A stretch of DNA of 64,000 bases from Methylobacterium brachiatum (GCF_020523825.1 NZ_JAJALK010000001.1:124001-188000), one strand, 5' to 3'; positions 55,383 to 64,000 are shown, counted from the stretch's first letter. The notes: generated by a model from the letters alone, not told the origin. Program-made: numbers and translations.

Positions 55383-56612
55383 ATGCGCATCGCTGTGCTG
55401 TCCGAGACGGACTCTGCGGAATCGCGGGTCGCTGCGGTTCCGGAGACCGTCAAGAAGTTCAAGGGGCTCGGCGCCGACATCACCGTGCAGGCGGGCGCCG
55501 GGCTGAAGGCCGGGATCCTCGATAGCGAGTACGAAGCGGCCGGGGCCGAGATCGCCGGCAGCGCCGCCGATGCGGCGCGCGATGCCGATCTCGTCCTCAA
55601 GGTCCGCCGCCCGGCGGGCGAGGAGCTGTCGCTGCTCAAGCGCGGCGCCACCGTGATCGCGATCATGGATCCCTACGGCAACGAGGCCGCGCTGAAGGCC
55701 ATGGCCGAGGCCGGGGTTTCGGGCTTCGCCATGGAGCTGATGCCGCGCATCACCCGCGCCCAGGTGATGGACGTCCTGTCCTCGCAGGCGAACCTGGCCG
55801 GCTATCGAGCCGTCGTCGACGGTGCCGCCGAGTACGGACGGGCCATGCCGATGATGATGACCGCCGCCGGCACCGTGCCGGCCGCCCGCGTCTTCATCAT
55901 GGGCGTCGGCGTCGCCGGCCTCCAGGCCATCGCCACCGCCCGGCGCCTCGGCGCGGTCGTGACCGCCACGGACGTGCGCCCCGCCACCAAGGAACAGGTC
56001 GAATCGCTCGGCGCGAAGTTCGTCGCCGTCGAGGATGACGAGTTCAAGCAGGCCGAGACCGCGGGCGGCTACGCCAAGGAGATGTCCGCCGGCTATCAGG
56101 CCAAGCAGGCCGAGCTGGTGAAGGGCCACATCGCCAAGCAGGACATCGTTATCACGACGGCGCTGATCCCCGGCCGCCCGGCGCCCAAGCTCGTCTCCGA
56201 GGAGATGGTCGCCTCGATGAAGCCGGGCTCGGTCCTGGTCGATCTCGCGGTCGAGCGCGGCGGCAACGTCGCCGGCGCCAAGCCGGGCGAGGTCGTGGTG
56301 ACCGATCGCGGCGTGAAGATCGTCGGCCACACCAACGTCCCGGGGCGCCTGGCCGCCACGGCCTCGAGCCTCTACGCGCGCAACCTCTACGCCTTCGTCG
56401 AGACGCTGTTCGACAAGGAGACCAAGGCGCTGGCGATCAACTGGGACGACGAGCTGGTGAAGGCGACCAACCTGACCCGCGACGGCTCCGTGGTTCACGC
56501 CTCCTTCCAGGCGAAGACCGATGGCCCGGCCTCGGAAGCCGCAGCGGTCGGCCTGGCGAAGTCGGAGACCGGCAAGGCCGAGGCCGCCCCGGCCCCGTCG
56601 GGCGCGCACTGA
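55383..56612 (+). CDS. pntAA: NAD(P) transhydrogenase subunit alpha, part 1 (PntAA)
   Basis: 409 aa. Soluble NAD(H)-binding domain I of the proton-translocating transhydrogenase. Rossmann motif FIMGVGVAGLQAIATARRLG near residue 172 with TDVRP after the second strand, and N-terminal RIAVLSETDSAESRVAAVPE typical of PntA. The C-terminal 20 residues are Ala/Pro-rich. First of three genes; the complex makes NADPH from NADH using the proton gradient. Confidence 0.95.
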   Translation: MRIAVLSETDSAESRVAAVPETVKKFKGLGADITVQAGAGLKAGILDSEYEAAGAEIAGSAADAARDADLVLKVRRPAGEELSLLKRGATVIAIMDPYGNEAALKAMAEAGVSGFAMELMPRITRAQVMDVLSSQANLAGYRAVVDGAAEYGRAMPMMMTAAGTVPAARVFIMGVGVAGLQAIATARRLGAVVTATDVRPATKEQVESLGAKFVAVEDDEFKQAETAGGYAKEMSAGYQAKQAELVKGHIAKQDIVITTALIPGRPAPKLVSEEMVASMKPGSVLVDLAVERGGNVAGAKPGEVVVTDRGVKIVGHTNVPGRLAATASSLYARNLYAFVETLFDKETKALAINWDDELVKATNLTRDGSVVHASFQAKTDGPASEAAAVGLAKSETGKAEAAPAPSGAH

Positions 56613-56636
56613 AGATCGGTCGAGAGGAGAAGCAGA

Positions 56637-57092
56637 ATGGCAAACGTCGTCGTCCCTCCCGATCAGGCGGCTGATCAGACCCGCGTGCTGGCCGATGCCG
56701 CGCGTGCCGCGGCCGAGGTCGCACGCAACGCCGCCGACCAGGCCCAGGCGATCGCCGCCGGCATGGGCCACGGGCTGAGCGCCGCCACCGGCGGCGCCGT
56801 CGATCCGTTCGTCTTCCAGCTGGCGATCTTCGTGCTGGCGATCTTCGTCGGCTACTACGTGGTCTGGTCGGTCACCCCGGCCCTGCACACCCCGCTGATG
56901 TCGGTGACCAATGCTATCTCGTCGGTGATCATCGTGGGCGCGCTCCTGGCGGCCGGCGTTCCGCTGCTGGAGAAGGGCACCGGCTGGGCCCGCGCCTTCG
57001 GCTTCCTCGGCATCGTGCTCGCCAGCGTGAACATCTTCGGGGGCTTCCTCGTCACCCAGCGCATGCTCGGCATGTACAAGAAGAAGGCCTGA
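56637..57092 (+). CDS. pntAB: NAD(P) transhydrogenase subunit alpha, part 2 (PntAB)
   Basis: 151 aa, starts 24 nt after pntAA with GAGGAG before the ATG. N-terminal 50 residues are Ala-rich and helical. Then come three to four transmembrane segments ([60 protein letters not shown]) of membrane domain II. The separate gene is the normal alphaproteobacterial split of PntA. Confidence 0.94.
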   Translation: MANVVVPPDQAADQTRVLADAARAAAEVARNAADQAQAIAAGMGHGLSAATGGAVDPFVFQLAIFVLAIFVGYYVVWSVTPALHTPLMSVTNAISSVIIVGALLAAGVPLLEKGTGWARAFGFLGIVLASVNIFGGFLVTQRMLGMYKKKA

Positions 57093-57096
57093 GACG

Positions 57097-58494
57097 ATGT
57101 CCCAGAACGTCTCCGCCCTTCTCTACATCGTCGCCGGCGTCCTCTTCATCATGGCGTTGCGGGGGCTGTCGCACCCGACCACGTCGCGCCAGGGCAACCT
57201 CTACGGCATGATCGGCATGGCTCTGGCCGTGCTCACCACCCTGGTCGGCCATCCGCCCGCCGGGTTCGGCGCCTGGATCCTGGTGATCCTCGGCATCGGG
57301 ATCGGCGGCGGCGCCGGTGCGGTCATCGCTAAGCGCGTGCCGATGACGGCGATGCCGCAGCTCGTGGCCGCCTTCCACTCGCTGGTCGGCCTGGCGGCCG
57401 TGGCCGGCGCCGCGGCGACGCTCTACGCCCCGCAGGCGGTGGGCATCCTCGAGAACGGCCACATCCACAAGCAGTCGCTGTTCGAGATGGCGCTCGGCGC
57501 GGCCATCGGCGCGATCACCTTCACCGGTTCGGTCATCGCCTTCGCCAAGCTCGACGGGCGGATGTCCGGCAAGCCGATCATGCTGCCGCAGCGGCACCTC
57601 ATCAATATCGGCCTCGCGGTCGCCCTGGTTCTGCTGCTCGTCCTGTTCATCGGCAACGAGAGCAAGGCGATCTTCTGGCTGATCGTGCTGCTGTCCTTCG
57701 CGCTGGGCGGCCTGCTGATCATCCCGATCGGCGGCGCCGACATGCCCGTCGTCGTGTCGATGCTGAACTCGTATTCGGGTTGGGCCGCGGCCGGCATCGG
57801 CTTCACCCTGGGCAACCTCGCGCTGATCATCACCGGCGCCCTGGTCGGCTCCTCGGGCGCGATCCTGTCCTACATCATGTGCCACGCGATGAACCGGTCG
57901 TTCGTCTCGGTGATCCTGGGCGGGTTCGGTGGCGACCCCGCCGCGGCCGGCCCGGGCCAGGTCGAGACGCGCCCGGTCAAGCAGGGCTCGGCCGACGACG
58001 CGGCCTACATCATGAAGAACGCCGAGCGCGTGATCATCGTCCCGGGCTACGGCATGGCGGTGGCGCAGGCGCAACACAGCCTGCGCGAGATGGCCGACCT
58101 CCTGAAGAAGGAGGGTGTCGACGTGAAATACGCCATTCATCCGGTGGCGGGCCGCATGCCGGGCCACATGAACGTCCTGCTCGCCGAAGCGAACGTGCCC
58201 TACGACGAGGTGTTCGAGCTGGAGGACATCAACGGCGAGTTCCCGCAGGCCGACGTGGCCTTCGTGATCGGCGCCAACGACGTCACCAACCCGGCCGCCA
58301 AGACCGACAAGGCCTCGCCGATCTACGGCATGCCGATCCTCGACGTGGAGCGGGCCAAGACCGTGCTGTTCATCAAGCGTGGCATGGGCTCGGGCTATGC
58401 CGGCGTCGAGAACGAGGTGTTCTTCCGCGACAACACCATGATGCTGTTCGGCGATGCCAAGAAGGTTGTCGACAACATCCTCAAGGCGTTCTGA
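57097..58494 (+). CDS. pntB: NAD(P) transhydrogenase subunit beta (PntB)
   Basis: 465 aa, 4 nt after pntAB. About nine transmembrane segments of domain II, then the NADP(H)-binding domain III with GYGMAVAQAQHSLREMADLL, HPVAGRMPGHMNVLLAEANV, GANDVTNPAAKTDKASPIYG and KRGMGSGYAGVEN. All NADPH-site motifs are intact. It ends at a textbook intrinsic terminator. Confidence 0.96.
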   Translation: MSQNVSALLYIVAGVLFIMALRGLSHPTTSRQGNLYGMIGMALAVLTTLVGHPPAGFGAWILVILGIGIGGGAGAVIAKRVPMTAMPQLVAAFHSLVGLAAVAGAAATLYAPQAVGILENGHIHKQSLFEMALGAAIGAITFTGSVIAFAKLDGRMSGKPIMLPQRHLINIGLAVALVLLLVLFIGNESKAIFWLIVLLSFALGGLLIIPIGGADMPVVVSMLNSYSGWAAAGIGFTLGNLALIITGALVGSSGAILSYIMCHAMNRSFVSVILGGFGGDPAAAGPGQVETRPVKQGSADDAAYIMKNAERVIIVPGYGMAVAQAQHSLREMADLLKKEGVDVKYAIHPVAGRMPGHMNVLLAEANVPYDEVFELEDINGEFPQADVAFVIGANDVTNPAAKTDKASPIYGMPILDVERAKTVLFIKRGMGSGYAGVENEVFFRDNTMMLFGDAKKVVDNILKAF

Positions 58495-58521
58495 GACCAG
58501 TCGAAAATCGGATGGGGCAGG

Positions 58522-58552
58522 GGGCGGGCAGCGATGCCCGCCCTTTTGTTTT
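58522..58552 (+). terminator. Intrinsic terminator of pntAA-pntAB-pntB
   Basis: GGGCGGGCA, loop GCGA, TGCCCGCCC followed directly by TTTTGTTTT: a 9-bp GC stem plus T-run, 28 nt after the pntB stop. Confidence 0.9.
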
Positions 58553-58630
58553 GCCGGCCCCGCGTCGAGCGCCGCCGTTGTTGCCGTGGCGCCCGCGATT
58601 CTGCCGCCGACCCGGTGTAGAGTGCCGCCC

Positions 58631-60454
58631 GTGTCCGCCGCCGCCGCCTCGTTGCTCGCCGATCCGCCGCCGTTCCTGGGCGTCGCCGCCTCCGTGACCG
58701 GCCGGCGGTGGCAGGAGCGCTGCGCCGGCATGGCGGTGCAGAATCACATCGCCAAGATGGTCCAGGCGCACGGCCTGCCGGAATTGCTGGCGCGCGTGCT
58801 GGCCGGCCGGCAGGTGGCGCCGGACGAGGCGGCTCGCCATCTGGCGCCGCGGCTGCGCGATCTGATGCCGGATCCAGACACGCTGCTCGACATGGATGCG
58901 GCGGTGCGCCGGCTGGTCCGCGCGATCCGCCGCGGCGAGGTGGTCGCGGTGTTCGGCGATTACGACGTCGACGGCGCGGCCAGCGCCGCGATGCTCGCCG
59001 GTTATCTCCGTCAGCTCGGCCTCCGGGCGCCGATCCACATCCCCGATCGGATCACCGAGGGCTACGGCCCCAACATCGCGGCGATCACCGCTTTGGCGGC
59101 CGAGGGCGCGACCCTGCTGGTCTGCGTCGATTGCGGCACGAGCGGCCACGGTCCGCTGGAGGAGGCTGAGAAGCTGGGGCTCGACGTGATCGTCCTCGAT
59201 CACCACGCGGCCGCCGAGCTCCTGCCCCCGGCCCGGGCCGTAGTGAATCCCAATCGGCTCGACGACCTGTCGGGGCTCGGGCATCTCTGCGCCGCGGGCG
59301 TCGTGTTCCTCACGCTGGCCGCCCTCAACCGCACTTTGCGCCGGGAGGGCTTTTTCGGGCCGGATCGCCCGGAGCCGCCCCTGACCGACGCCCTCGACCT
59401 CGTCGCCCTGGCGACGGTGGCCGACGTGGTGCCGCTGATCGGCCTGAACCGCGCCTTCGTGACCCAGGGCCTGACGGTGATGCGCCACCGTGGGCGCACC
59501 GGTCTGGCCGCCCTGCTCGACGCCGCCTCGCTCAGCGAGCCCCCCGAGGCGTGGCATCTGGGCTTCGTGCTCGGGCCGCGGATCAATGCGGGTGGGCGGA
59601 TCGGCGATTCGGCCCTCGGCGCGCGCCTGCTCACCACGGCGGATCCGGTCGAGGCGACCCGGATCGCGGCCGATCTCGACCGTCTCAACCGCGAGCGCCA
59701 GGCGATCGAGGCCCATGCTGTGTCCGAGGCCGAGGCCGAGATGGACCGCGCCCTGACGCTCGACCCCGCGCGGGCCGTGCTGGTGACCGGCAATGCCGAA
59801 TGGCATCCCGGCATCGTCGGGCTGATCGCGGCGCGGCTCAAGGAGCGTTTCAACCGGCCGGCCTTCGCTTTTGCGATCCGGCCGGATGGCACCGCCACCG
59901 GCTCGGGCCGCTCGATCCCCGGCGCCGATCTCGGCCTCGCGGTCCGTGCCTGCGTCGAGGCCGGGCTCGCCAGCAAGGGCGGCGGCCACGCCATGGCGGC
60001 GGGCGTCACCCTGTGGGCCGATGACATCCCGCGTTTCGAGACGCATCTCGCCGCTTTGCTCGGCGCCAGCGTCGCGGTCTCGCGGGCGGCCGACGCCCTG
60101 ATGATCGACGGCGGCCTCAGCGCCGGCGGCGCAACCGCCGAGACCGTCCGGCTGCTGCAGCGGGCCGGCCCGTTCGGGCAGGGGGCGCCGGAGCCGGTCT
60201 TCGCGCTGGGCCGGCACCGGCTGGTCGATGCCGCGGTGGTCGGGTCGAGCCATGTGCGTGCTCGGCTGCGCAGCCGCGACGGTCAGGCCGTCGGCGCGAT
60301 CTGCTTCCGGGCGGCCGAACGGCCGCTCGGGCAGGCTCTTCTCAAAGGGATCGGCCAGGAGATGCATGTGGCCGGCACGCTGTCCTGCGACCGCTGGCGC
60401 GGTGCCGAGCGGGCGCAACTGCGGATCATCGATCTGGCGCCGGCCGAGGGCTGA
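58631..60454 (+). CDS. recJ: Single-stranded-DNA-specific exonuclease RecJ
   Basis: 607 aa from a GTG at 58631; the frame is open upstream through the terminator, which excludes longer versions. DHH phosphoesterase motif DYDVDGAASAAM near residue 115, DHHA near residue 193, and GHAMAAGVTLWADD of the DHHA1 region. The N-terminal FLGVAASVTGRRWQER is typical of alphaproteobacterial RecJ. 5'-3' exonuclease in recombination and mismatch repair. It converges on the CAP-domain gene with 4 bp between stops. Confidence 0.93.
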   Translation: MSAAAASLLADPPPFLGVAASVTGRRWQERCAGMAVQNHIAKMVQAHGLPELLARVLAGRQVAPDEAARHLAPRLRDLMPDPDTLLDMDAAVRRLVRAIRRGEVVAVFGDYDVDGAASAAMLAGYLRQLGLRAPIHIPDRITEGYGPNIAAITALAAEGATLLVCVDCGTSGHGPLEEAEKLGLDVIVLDHHAAAELLPPARAVVNPNRLDDLSGLGHLCAAGVVFLTLAALNRTLRREGFFGPDRPEPPLTDALDLVALATVADVVPLIGLNRAFVTQGLTVMRHRGRTGLAALLDAASLSEPPEAWHLGFVLGPRINAGGRIGDSALGARLLTTADPVEATRIAADLDRLNRERQAIEAHAVSEAEAEMDRALTLDPARAVLVTGNAEWHPGIVGLIAARLKERFNRPAFAFAIRPDGTATGSGRSIPGADLGLAVRACVEAGLASKGGGHAMAAGVTLWADDIPRFETHLAALLGASVAVSRAADALMIDGGLSAGGATAETVRLLQRAGPFGQGAPEPVFALGRHRLVDAAVVGSSHVRARLRSRDGQAVGAICFRAAERPLGQALLKGIGQEMHVAGTLSCDRWRGAERAQLRIIDLAPAEG

Positions 60455-60458
60455 CCGC

Positions 60459-60953
60459 TCAGCCGCCGGCCATGACCAGCGCCCAGAACCGTTTGTAGCG
60501 AGTATTCGGGGCATCGACGCGGGCGATGCCGATCCGCCGGATCTGCGGAAGCAGCATATTCTTGTTATGCTCGGGGCTGGCCTTCCAGCGGGCAAGCACC
60601 TGCTCGAAGGTTTCGGAGCCGGCGCTGAGGTTCTCGGCGGCGTAGGACCGCGCCAGGCCAGCCGAGGCCATGCGTGACGTGAAGCTGCCGCCGACATCGT
60701 GGCTGAGCTGTCCGTGCCGGGCATTGTTGCCGGCCTGGAAGGCGGCGGCCTTCACCAGGCCGGTATCGACGATGACCGGGCTCAGCCCGTGCTGGACCCG
60801 GTAGGCCGAGATCGCGGCCGCGGCGGCGACCTCGTCGAGGATCGCGGTATGGGTCGCGTTCTCCACGGTCGGTTCGGGCGTGAAGGACAGGCCGCCGCAA
60901 CCGGCGAGCGACAGCGACAGGGCGGCGGCGAGGGCGGGGAGGATTTTCGACAC
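60459..60953 (-). CDS. CAP-domain (SCP-like) lipoprotein
   Basis: 164 aa from a GTG at 60953. Lipoprotein signal with lipobox LSLAGC at about residues 16-21. The CAP/SCP domain follows: AAISAYRVQHGLSPVIVD, NNARHGQLSHDVGG, AENLSAGSETFEQVLARW, SPEHNKNMLLPQIRRIGIA. It is anchored in the membrane facing the periplasm. Bacterial CAP lipoproteins are mostly uncharacterised. Confidence 0.82.
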   Translation of the reverse strand: MSKILPALAAALSLSLAGCGGLSFTPEPTVENATHTAILDEVAAAAAISAYRVQHGLSPVIVDTGLVKAAAFQAGNNARHGQLSHDVGGSFTSRMASAGLARSYAAENLSAGSETFEQVLARWKASPEHNKNMLLPQIRRIGIARVDAPNTRYKRFWALVMAGG

Positions 60954-61069
60954 GGGGACAGGGATTCCGGAGGGGATGGGTCTCCCTCCGGCTCGGTTGC
61001 GGCGAAACCGCGGCGCCGGTGGTGGCTCCGGTGCCGCGACGCCGGACCGTGGCGCCGCGGCCACGGCGC

Positions 61070-62143
61070 TTACGCCGCCAGAGCGTCGCCCCCGAGCATG
61101 ACCGGCGCGAAGACCCGCAGGAGGTCGGGGTCGAGATGGCCCACCCCGTCGGTCATGATCGCCAGGGCCTCGGCGGGGCTCGCGGGCTTCCGGTAGGCGC
61201 GGCGCTCGGTCAGAGCCGAGAACACGTCGCAGATCGCCACGATCCGCACGAGATCGGAGATCGCCCGGCCGGAGAGCCGATCCGGGTATCCGGTCCCGTC
61301 GAGACGCTCGTGATGATGCAGGACGACGTCGATGACCTCGTCCTCGAACGTGCCCTGCGCCCGAAGCAGGTCGGCCCCGATGACGGGATGGCGCTGCATG
61401 AGCCGCAACTCCTCGGGATCGAGATGGCCGGGCTTGTTCAGGATCTCGCCCGGGATGCGGCACTTGCCGATATCGTGGAGGAGGGCGGCGCGGACCACCC
61501 GCCCGAGATCGACCCGGCCCAGCCCGATCTGCGCACCGAAGCTCGCAGCGTGGCCGGCGACCCCGAGCGTGTGCTGGTAGACCCCGACGTCGTGGCGCCA
61601 GACTTCGGCGAGCCACGCCGTGATCCCGGCTTCGGAGACGGCGGCGAGCACCAGATCGGTTCCGCGCTCGACATCGGCACGCTGCAAGCCGGCAGCGAGG
61701 GCCGCGCTGTCGAACAGCTCGGACACGATCGCGGTGGCATCCGAGACCTGCCCGACGAGCTTCTGCCGGCGCGTCTCCGCCGAGCGGGTGACCGCCTCGA
61801 TCATCGCGAAGACGTTGGCCAGCACCACCTGGCGCGGGGCCGCGGCGGGCAGCTGGCGCAGGTGTGGGGCCGGTTTGGCGGGCTCGCCGCGGACAAGCAC
61901 GAGGCGCGGGACCGGAAGCCCGCGATGGGTCAGCGCCGGCTCGAGGGCCGCGGCCTGGGCCGGATGCAGATCCAGGACGATGAGATGGGGGCGGCCCTGT
62001 GGAAGCGCCGCATTTGCCGGGACAGCCCGGCAGTCCATCACCAGAGCGATGGCCCGTTCCAGGGCGGCCCGTTCCGTGGGGCGATCCGAGATCAGCAGGA
62101 CGAACGGACCATTCGTGGTCCGCGAAGAGGTGCCGAGGGCCAA
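61070..62143 (-). CDS. HD-GYP domain protein with degenerate receiver-like N-terminus
   Basis: 357 aa from a TTG at 62143 preceded by GAGGGAG. Residues 15-90 look receiver-like (FVLLISDRPTERAALERAI, LIVLDLHP) but have a single Asp in place of the acidic pair. The HD-GYP domain has HDIGKCRIPGEILNKPGHLD and HHHERLDGTGYPDRLSG, with HD and GYP motifs intact, so cyclic-di-GMP phosphodiesterase activity is expected. No GGDEF partner is adjacent. Confidence 0.88.
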   Translation of the reverse strand: MALGTSSRTTNGPFVLLISDRPTERAALERAIALVMDCRAVPANAALPQGRPHLIVLDLHPAQAAALEPALTHRGLPVPRLVLVRGEPAKPAPHLRQLPAAAPRQVVLANVFAMIEAVTRSAETRRQKLVGQVSDATAIVSELFDSAALAAGLQRADVERGTDLVLAAVSEAGITAWLAEVWRHDVGVYQHTLGVAGHAASFGAQIGLGRVDLGRVVRAALLHDIGKCRIPGEILNKPGHLDPEELRLMQRHPVIGADLLRAQGTFEDEVIDVVLHHHERLDGTGYPDRLSGRAISDLVRIVAICDVFSALTERRAYRKPASPAEALAIMTDGVGHLDPDLLRVFAPVMLGGDALAA

Positions 62144-62257
62144 CGCGGTTGCTCCCTCGCCCGCATGGTCAACGATCCGTTGACCTTAGCGGGAACCTTT
62201 GAGGAAAGCGTTAACCCTACGCAGTTTGCCAGCGTATAGACGCCGGAATAGCAATCT

Positions 62258-62410
62258 TCAGGCGAGGCTGACGGCGCCGTCCTGACGGGTCTGCTGCGTG
62301 GCGACCTTGCCGGCATCGGAGGCGGGGCTCAGGACGTCGGCCAGCTTGACGGCCAGCAGGGCCTGGCAGGCGGCGAGGGCGACGAACACGACGAGGAAGC
62401 TGGCGATCAT
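62258..62410 (-). CDS. 50-aa single-span membrane protein
   Basis: MIASFLVVFVALAACQALLA is a membrane helix or signal; the remaining 30 residues are polar (SPASDAGKVATQQTRQDGAV). GGAG lies about 8 nt before the ATG. A cysteine inside the hydrophobic part (LAACQ) resembles a lipobox, so a very small lipoprotein is possible. No family is recognised. Confidence 0.5.
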   Translation of the reverse strand: MIASFLVVFVALAACQALLAVKLADVLSPASDAGKVATQQTRQDGAVSLA

Positions 62411-62720
62411 GGTGAGGCTCCGGTGCGGCCCGAATGGCCACGCGATGTTGCGATGCCAGAGATGCCATCTCGCACTGCAAACTGGTATACCAGATGCCGA
62501 ATGCCACTCATGTTTCGGACGCATAAGCGACGGGAACCATGGGCGAAAGCCCGGCCTCGGTGCCCGACCCTGGCCCGAAACCCGATTGCCGCCTGCACAA
62601 AACGGTTAGTAGCCTCGCCGGCCTATGGTGCGCTGCAAGCGCGGCCGTGCACGCGCCGTATCGGCGTCGCCGGCGGTGCATCCGGGGTTCGACGCAGAAG
62701 GCTCCGGCCGGGCGCGGTGC
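62411..62720. other. Intergenic stretch with one GntR-like palindrome
   Basis: About 310 bp between the 50-aa gene and the GntR regulator gene. Apart from the 12-bp palindrome at 62482 and short unsupported frames, nothing is recognised. Confidence 0.4.
62482..62493. promoter_or_regulatory. Palindrome CTGGTATACCAG, candidate GntR/FCD operator
   Basis: Perfect 12-bp palindrome 72 bp upstream of the 50-aa gene start and downstream of the GntR regulator gene. TGGTATACCA-type sites are common operators of FCD-type GntR regulators. Confidence 0.45.
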
Positions 62721-63413
62721 TCAGTCCAAGTAGTCGCCGTAGGTGTCCACGTGCTGAGCCAGGCCGAGGCCGTGTTCGCGCACCAGCCGCTCGGCCTTGT
62801 CGGCGTCCCGCGCTTCCAGGGCCGCGATGATCGCCACGTGCTCGCGGATCGACCGCTCGGCCCGATCGCCCTGGCGGAGCGCGGTGCTGCGGATCCCCCG
62901 CACATGCATCAGCAGGTTGCTGGTGAGCTCGGCGATCGGCTCGCAATGGCCCAGCGCGATGATCCGCTGATGGAAACGGATATTGGCGTCCGAATACTCG
63001 TCGATGTGCTCGGCCGGTTGCCCCTCGTAGAATTCGGGGAACGACTCGCGCAGGGCGCGCAGCTGCGCGTCGGTGGCGCGGGTGCAGGCGAGGCGGGCCG
63101 CCATGCTCTCCAGCGCCGTCCAGGCGTGGATCATACCGACGATCTCGCGCTTGTTCTTCTTGATGACGAAAACGCCGCGCCGCGCTTCCGACCGGACGAA
63201 CCCTTCCTGCTCCAACACGGTGAGCGCCTCGCGCACGGGCGTGCGGCTGACCCCGAGATCCTGCGACAGTTTCCGCTCGTCGAGCCGGACCTCGTCGGGC
63301 CGCCCGTAGATGTCCATGTTGGTAATAGCAGTCTTGAGCGCTTCATAAGCCAGGGTCCGTAAACTGGAGCTGGCCACGATCGGTTTAACGCTCAACGGTT
63401 CAGAGTTCGACAT
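62721..63413 (-). CDS. GntR-family (FadR/FCD) transcriptional regulator
   Basis: 230 aa from the ATG at 63413 (MSNSEPLSVKPIVAS); longer in-frame versions lie in non-coding-looking DNA. N-terminal winged helix: LDERKLSQDLGVSRTPVREALTVLEQEGFV with recognition helix SRTPVREAL. C-terminal FCD all-helical ligand domain with metal-ligand histidines in DANIRFHQRIIALGH and REHVAIIAALEARD. FCD regulators sense small carboxylates. It diverges from an oxlT-like transporter gene, so control of oxalate use is inferred. Confidence 0.9.
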   Translation of the reverse strand: MSNSEPLSVKPIVASSSLRTLAYEALKTAITNMDIYGRPDEVRLDERKLSQDLGVSRTPVREALTVLEQEGFVRSEARRGVFVIKKNKREIVGMIHAWTALESMAARLACTRATDAQLRALRESFPEFYEGQPAEHIDEYSDANIRFHQRIIALGHCEPIAELTSNLLMHVRGIRSTALRQGDRAERSIREHVAIIAALEARDADKAERLVREHGLGLAQHVDTYGDYLD

Positions 63414-63898
63414 GCCTCGTCCAGTCGGCCCATGCCCATAATTTCTCGCACGTGTTGTCTGTCGTGCGCTCATAAAACGAACTAGCCCAAACCTTTTCCC
63501 GATCCTAGCCAAATGCGCGGCGACTCCACAGAGCGCTCGTCGGCAGGTTCCCGGACACGCCGACCATGATCGGCCCTTTCCGGAACGGTAATGCCGAAAA
63601 CCCGCCCCACGTCTGACAAGACGCGGTAATCCTGCGGCGTATTCGTGTATTTTTGTGCAGGATCGATTGACAGACTCGCCGGACCTCAGCACCATTCTGC
63701 TGGCATACCGTAGACCAGCGGGGTGCAAGAGAGACCTTTCGGCGGTGAAGGGCGGAACCGCCGAGACTTCATTTGTCCGCCAGACAAGAATTTTTCAAAG
63801 CACGTCGCGCGCTTTGTACTGCCAAGGGCGGCTCCGCCGCGCCATAAACACAGCCGGCGTTCGAGAGAAAATAATAAATCCAATCTGGAGGGAAGCGT
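63414..63898. promoter_or_regulatory. Divergent regulatory region between the GntR gene and the oxlT-like gene
   Basis: 485 bp without a gene. It contains TTGACA at 63667-63672 on the plus strand, an inverted pair ATCCTGC (63629) / GCAGGAT (63657), and a CTGGCATACC element at 63700-63709 similar to the palindrome at 62482. The right part becomes AT-rich (AAAATAATAAATCCAATC) before the GGAGGG ribosome site of the transporter. Confidence 0.45.
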
Positions 63899-64000
63899 AT
63901 GTCCGAAACCACCAAACCGGTTGGGCGGGGCCGATGGCTCCAGCTGACATTCGGCGTCGTCTGCATGTGCATGATCGCCAACATGCAGTACGGCTGGACG
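63899..64000 (+). CDS. Oxalate/formate antiporter-like MFS transporter, 3'-truncated by the window edge
   Basis: Only 34 codons are visible. GGAGGG lies 6-8 nt before the ATG. MSETTKPVGRGRWLQLTFG leads into a first membrane helix with VVCMCMIANMQYGWT; the NMQYGWT motif in helix 1 is typical of OxlT-type oxalate:formate exchangers. Divergence from an FCD-type regulator fits an inducible oxalate operon, known in Methylobacterium. The assignment rests on a short stretch. Confidence 0.7.
   Translation, partial: MSETTKPVGRGRWLQLTFGVVCMCMIANMQYGWT

Noticed and set aside
58454..58630. Upstream extension of recJ
   Set aside because: The open frame crosses the pntB 3' end and the intrinsic terminator; the GTG at 58631 matches the usual RecJ length.

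Overview
The window looks like chromosomal DNA of a pink-pigmented, facultatively methylotrophic, aerobic anoxygenic phototroph, most likely Methylobacterium or Methylorubrum (Hyphomicrobiales). The reasons are the very GC-rich coding DNA, a purple-bacterial photosynthesis cluster ordered crtDC / crtEF-bchCXYZ-puf, three-gene pntAA-pntAB-pntB, pyruvate phosphate dikinase, and an oxalate/formate-antiporter-like gene at the right edge. The genus is inferred from gene content only.

Layout. 1-2.6 kb: 3' end of crtI, then crtB and a tiny membrane ORF. 2.6-6.9 kb: phzF-like gene and hemC (minus), a Tat-exported metallophosphoesterase, a FitAB/VapBC-type toxin-antitoxin pair and a small secreted protein. 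7-11.9 kb: acyl-CoA carboxylase beta subunit, tRNA-Val(CAC), a SelT/W/H-like protein, an HWE-type sensor kinase and a small secreted protein. 12.2-23.7 kb: one tightly overlapping minus-strand operon of eight genes, with three glycosyltransferase units (one fused to a polysaccharide deacetylase), a Yej-type peptide ABC transporter (fused ATPases, binding protein, two permeases) and an embedded methyltransferase-like gene. A GT87-like membrane protein diverges from it. 25.6-27.5 kb: a hypothetical gene, a zinc-protease-like gene and a GNAT acetyltransferase.

27.7-41.3 kb is the photosynthesis gene cluster. crtDC (minus) diverges from the plus-strand superoperon crtEF-bchCXYZ-pufQ-like-pufBALMC. 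TGT-N12-ACA palindromes of PpsR/CrtJ type lie between crtD and crtE and, as a tandem pair 8 bp apart, over the bchC promoter. A strong hairpin separates pufBA from pufLMC. Together with crtIB and hemC these genes cover carotenoid synthesis, late bacteriochlorophyll a synthesis and the LH1-reaction-centre-cytochrome complex.

41.3-64 kb: a DUF3096-like microprotein, ppdK, two cell-wall genes (DUF882 and L,D-transpeptidase), an NtrC-type regulator, oligoendopeptidase F, a Doc toxin with an unrecognised antitoxin and a 17+17 bp palindromic operator, an AarF-type kinase, an aa3 oxidase subunit IV-like protein, pntAA-pntAB-pntB, recJ, a CAP-domain lipoprotein, an HD-GYP protein, and a GntR/FCD regulator diverging from the start of an oxlT-like MFS gene that runs off the window.

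A family of short GC-rich palindromes (core CTCCCGCACGGGAG) recurs at 6.9, 16.34, 16.40 and 20.03 kb. One copy lies in frame at the domain junction of the glycosyltransferase-deacetylase fusion. No CRISPR array, insertion sequence, rRNA or prophage was seen.
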